Of a DNA stretch of 64,000 bases, positions 36,096 to 44,747 are shown piece by piece. Positions within the stretch are counted from its first letter, which is position 1. The number at the start of each line of letters is the position of its first letter. Where the stretch lies: positions 62,001 through 126,000 of the forward strand of contig NZ_JAJQQS010000020.1 in the NCBI RefSeq assembly GCF_021228125.1, given 5' to 3'. The stretch comes from Streptomyces albireticuli (GTDB lineage: Bacteria > Actinomycetota > Actinomycetes > Streptomycetales > Streptomycetaceae). The notes under the pieces were generated by a model. That model saw only the letters and a program-made list of their open reading frames with translations, was not told the DNA's origin and did not search any database. The position numbers and the translations under genes were made by a program.

Positions 36096-36475
36096 TACGT
36101 TTCAGGGGCGGGTCCGGGCCGGTCAAGGAACACCACCACCGCGTGGTGATCGCCGCGGCAGGAGAACGCCTTCTGCCGCGGCGGGTCCTGAACGACGAAA
36201 CGCAGCTCCTGGAGCTGATCGGCGACGTCCTGGCCCTTCTCCGAGGACGTGCTGTGGGCGGTGGACATCAACCGCGGCGGCGCCGCCCTGGTCATCGGCC
36301 TGCCGCTCGACCACGAGCAGCCGTAGGTCTACCTTCCCGGCCTGGCCGTGCACCACGCCTCCGCTGCCTACCGGGGCCTGGGCAAGACGGACGCCAAGGA
36401 CGCACACGTCATCGCCGACCAGGCTCGGATGCGCCGTGACCTCGGCGTCCTGCGGCCCGGCGATGAGGGATGCCC
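36096..36475 (+). pseudogene. IS110-family transposase fragment, interrupted
   Basis: Two frames together give an IS110-type N-terminal domain: VKEHHHAVVIAAAGERLLPRRVLND, then after a frameshift VLWAVDINRGGAALVIGLPLDHEQP, an in-frame TAG, and YLPGLAVHHASAAYRGLGK followed by TDAKDAHVIADQARMRRDL. The frameshift and stop make it non-functional, and the C-terminal half is missing. Confidence 0.85.
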
Positions 36476-36590
36476 TGCCTCTCCCCCGAACGGCCTAGTG
36501 CCGCTGGCTGTGCGGCCTCTTCGCCGTCATCGTGGGCATGCCGCCGTGTCCGCTGTCCGGAGGACAGGCAACGAGTGTGAGGAGCCCCTC

Positions 36591-36833
36591 ATGCGCATAC
36601 GTACGCGCTACGCCCTCGGCGCCGCGGCTTCCGCCATGGTGCTCGCCGGAACGCTCGGCGCGGGAGACGCCAGGGCCGCTGATCTCCCACCGGTGTCCAC
36701 CGAGCAGTGCTTCAGCGGGGGCGGAACGCTCGACGTCACGATCGGGGACGACTACGAGCCTGTGCTGGTGTGCGAGGGCGGGTCGTACGACGGCAGCCCC
36801 ATCGGCGACGCCGACGGCATTCCGGTTGGCTGA
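36591..36833 (+). CDS. Small secreted protein with two cysteines
   Basis: An 80-residue precursor. A signal peptide (basic MRIRTRYALG, then ASAMVLAGTL) with a likely AxA cleavage after DARAA leaves a mature acidic peptide of about 50 residues with two Cys, probably one disulfide (EQCFSGGG and LVCEGG). GAGGAG ribosome-binding site. A perfect hairpin terminator begins 6 bp after the stop. Function unknown. It is a complete, cleanly bounded gene inside a field of broken transposases. Confidence 0.8.
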   Translation: MRIRTRYALGAAASAMVLAGTLGAGDARAADLPPVSTEQCFSGGGTLDVTIGDDYEPVLVCEGGSYDGSPIGDADGIPVG

Positions 36834-36838
36834 CGAAG

Positions 36839-36885
36839 CAGCCTTTTCCTCCGCATCGTCGATGGCGATGCGGAGGAAAAGGCTG
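36839..36885 (+). terminator. Perfect 20-bp stem terminator
   Basis: CAGCCTTTTCCTCCGCATCG pairs perfectly with CGATGCGGAGGAAAAGGCTG around a 7-nt loop. It directly follows the small secreted-protein gene. There is no long U-run, as is usual for Streptomyces terminators. Confidence 0.85.
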
Positions 36886-37178
36886 AGTGCGGTGGGCGGT
36901 CAGGCGTTGACTGGCGCCGGATTCCTCGGCCGGAGCCGCTCACCACACGCCCGGCAGACCCTCTCCTCGGCCGGCTCCGCGTCCTCGGACACGGGCCCGG
37001 ATCAGGCCGCCTTCCCACCCTCGGACCGAGGATCGGGAACACCCACCTGATGCTCGATGACATGCGAGAGATCATGCGGACCGCTTGCTACGGGGGCCCC
37101 GGCCCCCGACCGGCCGGTGGTGTCCGCCGCCTCGCGCTCGGCGACGGGCACCACCGGTCTCGCGTACGCCCGTGGGCG
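36886..37178. other. Gene-poor interval
   Basis: No convincing gene. On the minus strand a 30-codon stretch (about 36903-36992) ends in a CRACGE-type Cys pair with a clear stop. It may be the tail of a lost zinc-binding protein, but there is no start signal I trust. Confidence 0.4.
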
Positions 37179-37466
37179 TCAGGTCTGGGACGCCTGGGAG
37201 CAGGCTCCGTCCGCCCTCCCCGCGCTGACCTTGGAGACCTGGGTGAGCCCGATGTTGCACACCTTGGTGCCCACCCCCGGAAGTTCGCCGAGCCCGCAGA
37301 AGACGTTCAGGTCGACGCTGCTGCGGGACGGATCCGCGCTCGCGATGTTGTTGGCGCAGTCCACGCCGTCGGCGTGGGCGGCCGGTGCGGCGATGACGAC
37401 CCCTCCGGCGGCCAGGACCAGAGAGCTCAGGGCGACGGCGAGACGGGGACGGATGCTGTCGGTCAT
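37179..37466 (-). CDS. Small secreted protein with four cysteines
   Basis: A 95-residue precursor. It has a basic N-terminus, a hydrophobic core (LAVALSSLVLAAGGVVIAAP) and a signal-peptidase site near AHADG. The mature part has Cys in GVDCANN, VFCGLG, KVCNIG and GACSQ, and is Gly/Ser/Val-rich, superficially like small surface proteins of Streptomyces. I see no chaplin motif. The ATG at 37466 has AGGAC upstream. It is divergent from the next secreted gene. Confidence 0.8.
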   Translation of the reverse strand: MTDSIRPRLAVALSSLVLAAGGVVIAAPAAHADGVDCANNIASADPSRSSVDLNVFCGLGELPGVGTKVCNIGLTQVSKVSAGRADGACSQASQT

Positions 37467-37768
37467 GAATGTCCTCACTGAGTGGGGCAAGGCCGAAAAC
37501 AGGTGAACCGGATTATCTGAGTCCGGTCGCTTCGGGAAGGTAACCACACGAGAGGACTGCCGGTCATGCCCCGCGAGGGTGAAGCCGAGGCGCGCGCGAT
37601 CGGCTCGGTGCGACCAGGGGTGCGTCCTCAACCGCCTTCTCGGGCAGGTGAGTTCACTCCCGGGAGTGGAATGCGCTCCGTGAACAGTGCGATCGGTGCG
37701 TTCCCGGCGCGCGCGCCGTCACCATGGGAGGCGGTCCGGCCCGGACCCACCCCGCCGAAGGGACATCC
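37467..37768. promoter_or_regulatory. Divergent intergenic region between two secreted-protein genes
   Basis: A 302-bp interval with no gene. ACCGGA-N9-TCCGGT (37507-37527) is an inverted repeat about 40 bp upstream of the minus-strand gene, a possible operator. GAAGGGA just before 37769 is the ribosome-binding site of the plus-strand gene. Confidence 0.45.
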
Positions 37769-38137
37769 ATGCGCCTGCGTACCACCCTGGTCACCCTCGC
37801 GAGTGCTCTCGCCCTGGTCTTCTCGGTCTCCGGCCCCGCGTATGCGAATGCCAGGGGCACGCTCGCCTATAACTACTACCCGGAAGGGAACGGCGAAGCG
37901 GCGGAGACGGGAGGTATGCCCAATCCGCGCCTCAACGAATGTCTGAACGTCCCTGAGATCGCGCATATCCACAGCGATGAAGGGGTGTTCGCCTTCGCCC
38001 CGCAGAACGGCACTGACGCCCAGGCCGCCCTGTACGCGGAACTCGACTGTAAGGGCGCCAGCGTGAGCCTTGACCCGAACAGCCCCAGGCAGTCGGACGA
38101 CATCCACTTCCGGTCCGCGAAGTTCACCAAAAATTGA
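37769..38137 (+). CDS. Secreted protein of unknown function
   Basis: A 122-residue precursor with a clear signal peptide (RLRTTLVTLASALALVFSV, cleavage near AYANA). The mature 95 or so residues have two Cys (NECLN, ELDCKG) and many Asn, Gly and aromatic residues (LAYNYYPEGN). It resembles generic extracellular beta-rich proteins; I cannot assign a family. The ATG at 37769 is chosen because it gives a proper signal peptide and a good ribosome-binding site. Confidence 0.8.
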   Translation: MRLRTTLVTLASALALVFSVSGPAYANARGTLAYNYYPEGNGEAAETGGMPNPRLNECLNVPEIAHIHSDEGVFAFAPQNGTDAQAALYAELDCKGASVSLDPNSPRQSDDIHFRSAKFTKN

Positions 38138-38515
38138 GCGGCGCTCGGGCCCCACGGTGACGGCCGCGGGGCTCAAGCACGTGGCTCAGCCGTCGTGCGC
38201 CCCGGCGGCAAGACGCCGGGCCTGACGTCGGCCGGTGCAGCGGGACCTGCGGTTGCCGGCCCTGGCCTCTTCCTGGCGCTCCTCTACGCAGCCGCGCACC
38301 CCGCAGCCGAGTAACCGGTGTGGCCGAACAGCGGCACGCTGGGATGCTCCCGCCGGCAGTGGGTGTCCGCCTCCTCGCGCGCCGGGCGCGGCGGCAGATC
38401 GCAGGGGCCGAAACGGTGATCGTGCACCGGTCGGGGACATTATCCCCGTTGACGGGGCGACCGTGCAGTCGTCCGGTGGGGCCTGATGTAGGGGCCACAT
38501 GCCGGGAGTTGATCC
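38138..38515. other. Gene-free interval before the IS1182 remnant
   Basis: No gene or clean repeat supported on either strand. The last 60 bp adjoin the transposase fragment and may be the left end of that element. Confidence 0.4.
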
Positions 38516-38970
38516 ATGCCCGGGAGCGTGTTCGCGTTCCTGGCCGAGCACCGGGAGGCGGTTTTCCCGGAGGCGATGTTCGCGGATATGCACCCGTCGC
38601 CGGACGGGCATCCGTCGGTGCCGCCGGGCGAGCCGGCCTGTGTGGTCGTGCTCCAGGTGCTGCACGGCTTGCCGGATGTCGAGACGGTCCGGCACCTGCG
38701 GTGCGATCTATGGTGGAAAGCCGCGCGCGGGCTGGGGCTGAACGACCGGGCATTCGATCCTTCCCTGCTGGCGTACTTCCGGCGCCGCCCGACCCGCTCC
38801 CGGAAACCGGACCGGACCTTCGAGGCGACCGCCGACTGCCCTGCCACGGCACCACCAAAGGTGAACGCTGGATCCACCACCGGGCCGCCGCCCTCAACCT
38901 CCGCCGACTGATCAACCTCGGACTCAACCACCACAACGGAACCTGGACCCTGGCCCCCACCAGCCCCTGA
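38516..38970 (+). pseudogene. IS1182-family transposase, internally deleted
   Basis: The start is intact (MPGSVFAFLAEHREAVFPEAM, then PSVPPGEPACVVVLQVLHG, CDLWWKAARGLGL and AYFRRR), which is the N-terminal region of IS1182-type transposases. At about 38820 the sequence jumps, in another frame, to GTTKGERWIHHRAAALNLRRL and a short end NGTWTLAPTSP, which matches the extreme C-terminus. The whole catalytic middle is missing. Confidence 0.85.
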
Positions 38971-38993
38971 CCAGACGGAACAGACCGCGTCGC

Positions 38994-39420
38994 TTGCGAT
39001 GTGCCTGCTGGTCGGTGGGAACGGGGATCACGGCCCGGGTTCCGCGCCGTCGTAGGTGTTCGCGGATGGCGCGGGATGAGTACGCCTCGCCGGCCAGGAC
39101 CGCATCCGGTCTGATGCGGGGTCTACCGAGGAGTCGGGGTACCCGGATCGGGGCCATGACGTGCTCGAAGGCGGGTGCGTCGCCGGTCTGGCCGGGCGTG
39201 AGGATGAAACACGGCGGGTGGCAGCGGCCGTCGGCGGCCAGGTGGATCCTGGTCGTCAGCCCGCCGCGTGACCGCCCGGGGCATGGCCGCCGGGCTCACC
39301 GGCCGGGGCCCCCCTTTTTTACGGGCCCCGGCCGCGTGCTGGTGCGCGCCCACGATGGCCGCGTCGACCGCGACCACCCCTTCCGCGAGCGCGGCATCGC
39401 CCCCGCCTCCATGCGCTGGT
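38994..39420 (-). pseudogene. IS5-family transposase fragment, frameshifted
   Basis: The minus strand reads VVAVDAAIVGAHQHAAGARKK, then shifts frame at a run of six T/A and six C/G bases (about 39310). It resumes as LTTRIHLAADGRCHPPCF and then VLAGEAYSSRAIREHLRRRG before losing similarity at about 38992. It is the central part of an IS5-group transposase. It abuts the IS1182 remnant and is oriented against it. Confidence 0.82.
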
Positions 39421-39683
39421 CCGGCGTCGGCGTCGACGAGATCGCCGCCGCCCGCACCGCCATCAACGCGATCATCTGGGGAGACCAACTGGTTGCGGTA
39501 TCAAACAATATGAAGCGGTCATGGCCAGTATGCACTGATCCTGAAAAACAATGGTTGTTATCCGTCACGCGCACGAGCATCATGTCCGAGCCGATTATCG
39601 CGGCGGCAAAGAACCGATCACGGCCAGCAAAAGGAACTCTTCATCCCTCGGCCCGTCCGGCGTCCATGAAAGGGAGTTGCCCC

Positions 39684-40829
39684 ATGCCGTTCATCACGGT
39701 TCAGAACCAGCTCTACAACGCGCTGATCGAAGGGCTGGGCCAGTCGAGTCACACCTTCCAGATCCTCCAGCCGGCTGCCCCTATCACCCCGGAGAGCGGG
39801 GACAGATTCCTCTGGTCCTTCCTCAACAACATCCCGCCGTTCTCACTGGACCAGAACTACACGCAGAGCGGCGGAAACCAACTCTTCTCCGACTACAAGG
39901 GGGTCCTGTCCGCGCTGAGGCCGGCGACCAAGGTCGACATCAAGCAGGAAATCGGCCAGGAGAACTTCGAGAACTTCGTGAGATACCTGCAATCACTGAG
40001 GCCGATACCCCCGGCGAACCAGTTCCCTGACATATTCTTCAACTGGGCGATGGTGTACGCGCCCGACGTCGCGCAGCAGGGAGCGTCGGCGTACGCGGCG
40101 ATCATCCTCGACCCGATCGGCGGCGCGCAGCAGTCCCTGATGCCCTACATGCAGAGACCGCCCGCACCACCGGACTGGGTCCGGGGCTACGACGCCCTGG
40201 TGCAGGACCTCTCGCAAGCGCCCCGGCGGGCTTTCGAGATGCGCAGCACCAGCACGAGCTCGGACGTGAGCAGAACGTGGAGCTCCGGGCGGCGCTCCGT
40301 GCTGTTCGGCCTGTGGAGAAGCAGCGAGAGCACCGAGCGTCTGAGTGAGCACTTCTCGCAGAGCGAGCTCACCGTCAGAGCCTCCTTCGGGCACCTGCTG
40401 AGCTTCCAGACCAACGCGGGAGCTTGGTACAGCTCGTCCGCCCTCGGTACCGCCTACACCAAGAAGGGCGACCCGCCGTGGCGTAGCGGCAGCGCGATCA
40501 CATGGGACAACACGTTCGGAGCATCAGGGAATATCCAGCGGGTCGCGATCAATCTGCTGGTGGCCGACACCATGGAAATCAGTGTGACGGCCAGGACATT
40601 ATTCGGAAATCAGGACCAGCAAATCATCCGGGGGAACGCGGGCTTGGGGCTCTGGCCGTTCTACAACGGCAGCGGAGAGTACGGAATCAAAACGACCACA
40701 CAGTTCAGCGAATCAGGCGGGACCACGATCACCACCACGTCCTCTCCGGGCGTTCCGGTGCTGATCGGGGTCAACGTCCTGCCGATCGGCCGTTTCCTCG
40801 GCTATACGTCGGCAGCGCGCGAGCGGTAG
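39684..40829 (+). CDS. Uncharacterised protein A of a tandem pair
   Basis: A 381-residue protein I cannot assign. It has no signal peptide or hydrophobic helix. The N-terminal half is helical (QNQLYNALIEGLG at the start). The middle (about residues 190-250) is a long Ser/Thr-rich segment of alternating polar and hydrophobic residues (TSTSSDVSRTWSS, ELTVRASFGHLLSF), and the end is conserved (GLWPFYNGSG to VLIGVNVLPIGRFLG). Codon 306 (40599-40601) is TTA, a bldA-dependent codon. ATG with AAGGGAG upstream. Its base composition is less G/C-rich than the core genes. It is followed 114 bp later by a clear paralogue. Confidence 0.82.
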   Translation: MPFITVQNQLYNALIEGLGQSSHTFQILQPAAPITPESGDRFLWSFLNNIPPFSLDQNYTQSGGNQLFSDYKGVLSALRPATKVDIKQEIGQENFENFVRYLQSLRPIPPANQFPDIFFNWAMVYAPDVAQQGASAYAAIILDPIGGAQQSLMPYMQRPPAPPDWVRGYDALVQDLSQAPRRAFEMRSTSTSSDVSRTWSSGRRSVLFGLWRSSESTERLSEHFSQSELTVRASFGHLLSFQTNAGAWYSSSALGTAYTKKGDPPWRSGSAITWDNTFGASGNIQRVAINLLVADTMEISVTARTLFGNQDQQIIRGNAGLGLWPFYNGSGEYGIKTTTQFSESGGTTITTTSSPGVPVLIGVNVLPIGRFLGYTSAARER

Positions 40830-40943
40830 CACCCGGGTCGGCGTCGACGCCGATGGCCGGGGCAGGCCAGTGAGCCGGCGGCCGACCGCCGGCTCTCTGG
40901 CCGTTCAGGAATGCCCAGAGGAATCCGACGGAAGGTCAGCGCC

Positions 40944-42107
40944 ATGCCAGCCGTGCCGCCGCCACCCAACCCGATGGCCGATCTCCAGAACCGCTGGTAC
41001 AACGCCGTGCTGAAGAGCTTGTCCGCTTCCCCCTCGACCACCCAGCTCATCCAGCCCGCGCCCCCGGTGGAACTGTCCGACACCGCGCTGTGGGCCCGGG
41101 AGAACATCGTTCCGCCCGCGTCTCTCACGTTCAACCGGCAGCTGGTGGAGAGCACGTCCTTCTTCGACGAGTACACCACCGTGATTCAGGCACTGTCCGT
41201 CCCGGAGAGCACTTTCGTGGCCGCGATCGGCTCGGGCGTCCATCAGGAATGGCTCGCATACGTCGGAGGATTGACGCCCCGGCCGGACGAGGAGAGGCTG
41301 CCCGATGTCTTCTACGCCTGGGCCATGACACACCACCCGGATATCGCCAACGAGGGCGTTTCCGCGCTGCGGGACATCGTACGCCTGAGGACCCTGCAGA
41401 GGCTTCTCCGCTCGTACCAGGGACCTCACCCGAAACCCGTCGAGTATCTGGGCGGCATCAGGGAGTTGCTGAGCGTGCTCAAGAACTCCTCATCCGCGAT
41501 GATCTCCTTCGACAGCACGACAACGAGCGGGGATGTTTCCGGCACTTGGACCAGAGGGGTGAACAAAGACTTCTCGGGCCTGTGGACCGGCGCCGATCAG
41601 CTCGAGACAACGACCACCAGATTCGCTCGGAGTGCGGTGACGGTCAAGGCCGAACTCGGTGCGTATGCGCTCTGGACGGTCAATCCTGACCCCCGTTGGT
41701 ACGATTCCAGTCAACTTCACCTGGCATACACGAAGCAGACGAGTCCACCCTGGGCCTCGAATCCCCGCCTGCGCTGGGACATGGCGTTCGGCGAGAAGTC
41801 CGGGAGGCTCCAGCGGGCGATCGCCTCACTGATCACGGTGGAAAGGGTTACGAGTGTGGTCACCTCGGACGCCGTGTTCTCCCCCGAGGACCAGCAGGCC
41901 ATCAAGGCCAAGGCGGCTGCCGGCCTGTGGCCGTTCTTCGTTCCGACCGGCGACGGCGTCACCAACAAGGCCGACTTCGACGGTGGAAAGCTGAGGCTCG
42001 AAACCATCACCTCAACGGACAGACCGCTGGTCATCGGCGCCCATGTTCTCCCCATCGCCAGGTATCTCGGCTCTTCGAGTACCGCCCCTCGGGGAACCGA
42101 TCGCTAA
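40944..42107 (+). CDS. Uncharacterised protein B of a tandem pair
   Basis: A 387-residue paralogue of the preceding protein: QNRWYNAVLKSL, DVFYAWAMTHHPDIANEGVSAL, the Ser/Thr-rich central strand region (FDSTTTSGDVSGTW), AYTKQTSPPW, DQQAIKAKAAAGLWPF and VIGAHVLPIARYLG match protein A position by position. No signal peptide or membrane helix. ATG at 40944 with GGAAGG. The alternating central segment would suit membrane-inserting hairpins of a pore-forming toxin, but that is only a structural guess. Confidence 0.82.
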   Translation: MPAVPPPPNPMADLQNRWYNAVLKSLSASPSTTQLIQPAPPVELSDTALWARENIVPPASLTFNRQLVESTSFFDEYTTVIQALSVPESTFVAAIGSGVHQEWLAYVGGLTPRPDEERLPDVFYAWAMTHHPDIANEGVSALRDIVRLRTLQRLLRSYQGPHPKPVEYLGGIRELLSVLKNSSSAMISFDSTTTSGDVSGTWTRGVNKDFSGLWTGADQLETTTTRFARSAVTVKAELGAYALWTVNPDPRWYDSSQLHLAYTKQTSPPWASNPRLRWDMAFGEKSGRLQRAIASLITVERVTSVVTSDAVFSPEDQQAIKAKAAAGLWPFFVPTGDGVTNKADFDGGKLRLETITSTDRPLVIGAHVLPIARYLGSSSTAPRGTDR

Positions 42108-42122
42108 CCACGCACGAGGTCG

Positions 42123-43169
42123 TCAGAGGACGTCCGTCACCGTCCGGCGGTACGTCGAGCGCCGGTCCTCGACGGCCGCCCAGCGGTCACCGTAGACGTT
42201 CTCCACGATGCCCGGCTCCCGCAGGAAGTCGTGCGGGAACCCCAGCGGCACCGCGCTCACCGCGTCCAGCCGGGCCACGGCCTCCGCGTCGAGCGTGACG
42301 CCCAGGGCCGCCAGGTTGTCGGCGAGCTGGCTCTCCCGGGTCGCGCCGACGATCGGGACGATGTTGCCGGGCCGGCCGCGCAGCCAGGCCAGCGCCACCT
42401 GCGCCGGGCTCCAGCCGCCCTGCTCGGCGATCTCCAGGACCGCCGTGACGACCGCCTCCTCGCGCGGGTCCACCGCCGCCTCGCCACCCCCGGAGGTCAG
42501 CCGGCCCGCCTCGCCCCGCCGGTACTTGCCGGTCAGCTTGCCGCCCGCGAGCGGGCTCCAGGCGAACACCGCCTGGTCGAAGGCGCGCGCCTGCGGGAGC
42601 AGTTCGCGCTCCGGCGTCCGCTCCAGCAGGCTGTAGCGCAGCTGCGAACCCGCGAAGGACGTCCAGCCGCGCAGCTCGGCCAGCGTGTTCGCCTGCGCGA
42701 TCTCCCAGGCCGGCCAGTCGGACACCCCGACGTAGAGCACCTTGCCCGCTCGTACGACGTCGTCGAGCGCCCGCATGACCTCCTCGACGGGGGTGAAGTT
42801 GTCGCGCGCGTGCACCCACAGCACGTCCAGGTGGTCGGCGCGCAGTCGGCCGAGGCTCGCCTCGACCGACCGGACCAGGTTCCTTCGGTGGTTGCCCGCC
42901 GCGTTCACGTCCCCCTGGCGGGTCGCGCAGGTGTACTTGGACGCGAGGACGAAGTCGTCCCGGCGGCCGTCGAGCAGCTCGCCGAGGATCGTCTCCGAGT
43001 CGCCGCCCGCGTAGATGTCGGCGGTGTCGAGGAAGTTGCCGCCCGCGTCCGCGTAGGCGTCGAGGATCCGTCCGGCGGTCTCCTTGCCGGCGCCCCAGCC
43101 CATGGTCATGGCGCCGAGGGCCAGCTCGCTCACCCGCAGGCCGGTCCTGCCGAACAATGTGTACCGCAT
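42123..43169 (-). CDS. Aldo/keto reductase
   Basis: A 348-residue NADPH-dependent oxidoreductase: RTGLRVSELALGAMTMG, the DTADIYAGG tyrosine, LASKYTC with the catalytic Lys, LDVLWVHARDN with the His, and IVPIVGATRESQL near the C-terminus. The closest group is the Tas/YajO-like AKRs. The substrate is unknown. It converges on the tandem-pair gene, ending 15 bp after it. Confidence 0.95.
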   Translation of the reverse strand: MRYTLFGRTGLRVSELALGAMTMGWGAGKETAGRILDAYADAGGNFLDTADIYAGGDSETILGELLDGRRDDFVLASKYTCATRQGDVNAAGNHRRNLVRSVEASLGRLRADHLDVLWVHARDNFTPVEEVMRALDDVVRAGKVLYVGVSDWPAWEIAQANTLAELRGWTSFAGSQLRYSLLERTPERELLPQARAFDQAVFAWSPLAGGKLTGKYRRGEAGRLTSGGGEAAVDPREEAVVTAVLEIAEQGGWSPAQVALAWLRGRPGNIVPIVGATRESQLADNLAALGVTLDAEAVARLDAVSAVPLGFPHDFLREPGIVENVYGDRWAAVEDRRSTYRRTVTDVL

Positions 43170-43268
43170 GGTGCTCCCCGTTCGCCTGTGCCCTGTCCGC
43201 CTCCCGGCAGGTGCGCCTCCGACGCTACGAGCTGGAGCGCGCTCCAGCGCAACCCGCGGGCCCGCGGG

Positions 43269-44357
43269 TCACCGGTGGCCCGGTGACTCGTCGGGGAACA
43301 CCCGGGTGACGATCCGGCCGTCCTCCGTGAGGAAGCCGTGCAGCATGCCCTCGCTGCTGAACGGCGCGGACAGCACGCCCCGCGGGTCCAGGGCGATCAC
43401 CCCGCCCTTGCCACCCAGCCGGGGCAGCCGTTCCCCGACGACCTCGTGGGCGGCCGCCACCACGTCCTTGCCGCCGAACTCGATCAGGTGGGCGAGCGTG
43501 GCCGTCGCGGCGCCCCGGACGAACACCTCGCCGGCGCCGGTGGCGCTGGCCGCCACCGTGCCGTTCCTGGCGTACGTGCCGGCGCCCACCAGCGGGGAGT
43601 CGCCGACCCGGCCCGCCATCTTGTTCGTCATGCCGCCGGTCGAGGTGGCGGCGGCCAGGCCGCGGTCGCGGTCGACGGCCACGGCCCCCACCGTGCCCAG
43701 GGCCGCCTCGCCCGGAGCGGATCCCCCGACGGCCTTCCCGCCCTTGCGCGCCCGCTCCTTGGCCTTCATCAGGCTGTCCCACCGGGCCTGCGTCCAGAAG
43801 TAGTCCTGCGTCACCGGCGTCAGGCCGTTCCGCGCGGCGAAGGCGTCGGCGCCCTCGCCCGCGAGCAGCACGTGCGGCGTCCTCTCCATCACCAGCCGGG
43901 CCGCCGATACGGGGTTGCGCACGTGGCGCACCCCCGCGACGGCCCCCGCCGCCTGGTCCGAGCCGCGCATGATCGACGCGTCCAGCTCGTGCCCGGCGTC
44001 CTCGTTGAACACCGCGCCCTTGCCCGCGTTGAACAGCTCGTCGTCCTCCAGCACCCGCACCGCGGCCTCGACCGCCGCCACGCTGTCGCCGCCCTCGCGC
44101 AGCACCTTCCGGCCGGCGCGCAGGGCGCCGGCCAGGCCGTCGCGGTACGCCTTCTCCGTCCGCGCGTCGGTGTCCTCCCGGCGCAGCGCGGTGCCGGCGC
44201 CGCCGTGCACGGCCAGCACCACGCCGGTGGCGTCGGGCCGGTGCCCGCCGCCGGGCGCGCCCGCCCGGTCCGGGGCGGGCCGCGACAGCGCGGGCAGCGC
44301 CGCCGCCACGGCCACCAGCACGGTGAGCACGGGAACGATCCACAGTCTCGAACGCAC
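43269..44357 (-). CDS. Exported isoaspartyl peptidase/L-asparaginase (Ntn hydrolase)
   Basis: A 362-residue precursor that self-cleaves into two chains. A signal peptide is present (LWIVPVLTVLVAVAAALPAL). The alpha chain has AVHGGAGTALR and GKGAVFNEDAGHELDASIM; autocleavage precedes Thr222 in EAALGTVGAVAVD, and the beta chain has ATSTGGMTNKMAGRVGDSP and GAGTYA. It removes isoaspartyl residues or hydrolyses asparagine outside the cell. ATG at 44357. Confidence 0.95.
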   Translation of the reverse strand: MRSRLWIVPVLTVLVAVAAALPALSRPAPDRAGAPGGGHRPDATGVVLAVHGGAGTALRREDTDARTEKAYRDGLAGALRAGRKVLREGGDSVAAVEAAVRVLEDDELFNAGKGAVFNEDAGHELDASIMRGSDQAAGAVAGVRHVRNPVSAARLVMERTPHVLLAGEGADAFAARNGLTPVTQDYFWTQARWDSLMKAKERARKGGKAVGGSAPGEAALGTVGAVAVDRDRGLAAATSTGGMTNKMAGRVGDSPLVGAGTYARNGTVAASATGAGEVFVRGAATATLAHLIEFGGKDVVAAAHEVVGERLPRLGGKGGVIALDPRGVLSAPFSSEGMLHGFLTEDGRIVTRVFPDESPGHR

Positions 44358-44516
44358 GCGTCCGTCCTTTCCTCGTCACCCTCGTGGCCCCCCGCCGTCC
44401 CCTCGTACTCTGCCGAGCCGGGCGCCCCGGCGGAACGGCGCGCGGCGGAAACGGCCGGGAACGGCGCGCGCCCCCGGCCACTGCGGACGGCGGTACTGTG
44501 CCGGTACCTTGGTGGC

Positions 44517-44747
44517 ATGCCGGCACTCAACATCGAATTCACGGAAGAGGAACTCGCGGCCATCCGCGAGGCCGCCGCCGCCGACGGGAAGAGCATCAAG
44601 GCGTATGTGCACGACCTGTCGGTGCGCGAGCAGCAGCGCCGCCGCTTCGTGGAACGTGCCGCCAAGTTCTGGAACGAGCACATAGAGGAATTCGACGCCG
44701 CCTTCCCCGAGGAGGCGCCGACGTCCGAAGGCGGTGCGGCCGCCTGA
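44517..44747 (+). CDS. Probable antitoxin (ribbon-helix-helix type)
   Basis: A 76-residue protein starting MPALNIEFTEEELAAIREAA, a strand plus helix typical of RHH antitoxins, and ending in an acidic tail. Its stop overlaps the start of the next gene (TGATG). The pair matches a common Streptomyces two-gene module, with the antitoxin first to neutralise the toxin and repress the operon. Confidence 0.8.
   Translation: MPALNIEFTEEELAAIREAAAADGKSIKAYVHDLSVREQQRRRFVERAAKFWNEHIEEFDAAFPEEAPTSEGGAAA

Noticed and set aside
36752..37075. Minus-strand frame across the 36839-36885 hairpin
   Set aside because: It crosses a terminator and has Arg/Ser/Pro-rich shadow composition, with no start signal or family.
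43338..44516. Plus-strand frame leading into the antitoxin gene
   Set aside because: It is antisense to the isoaspartyl peptidase, whose motifs are clear; the antitoxin begins at the ATG at 44517.
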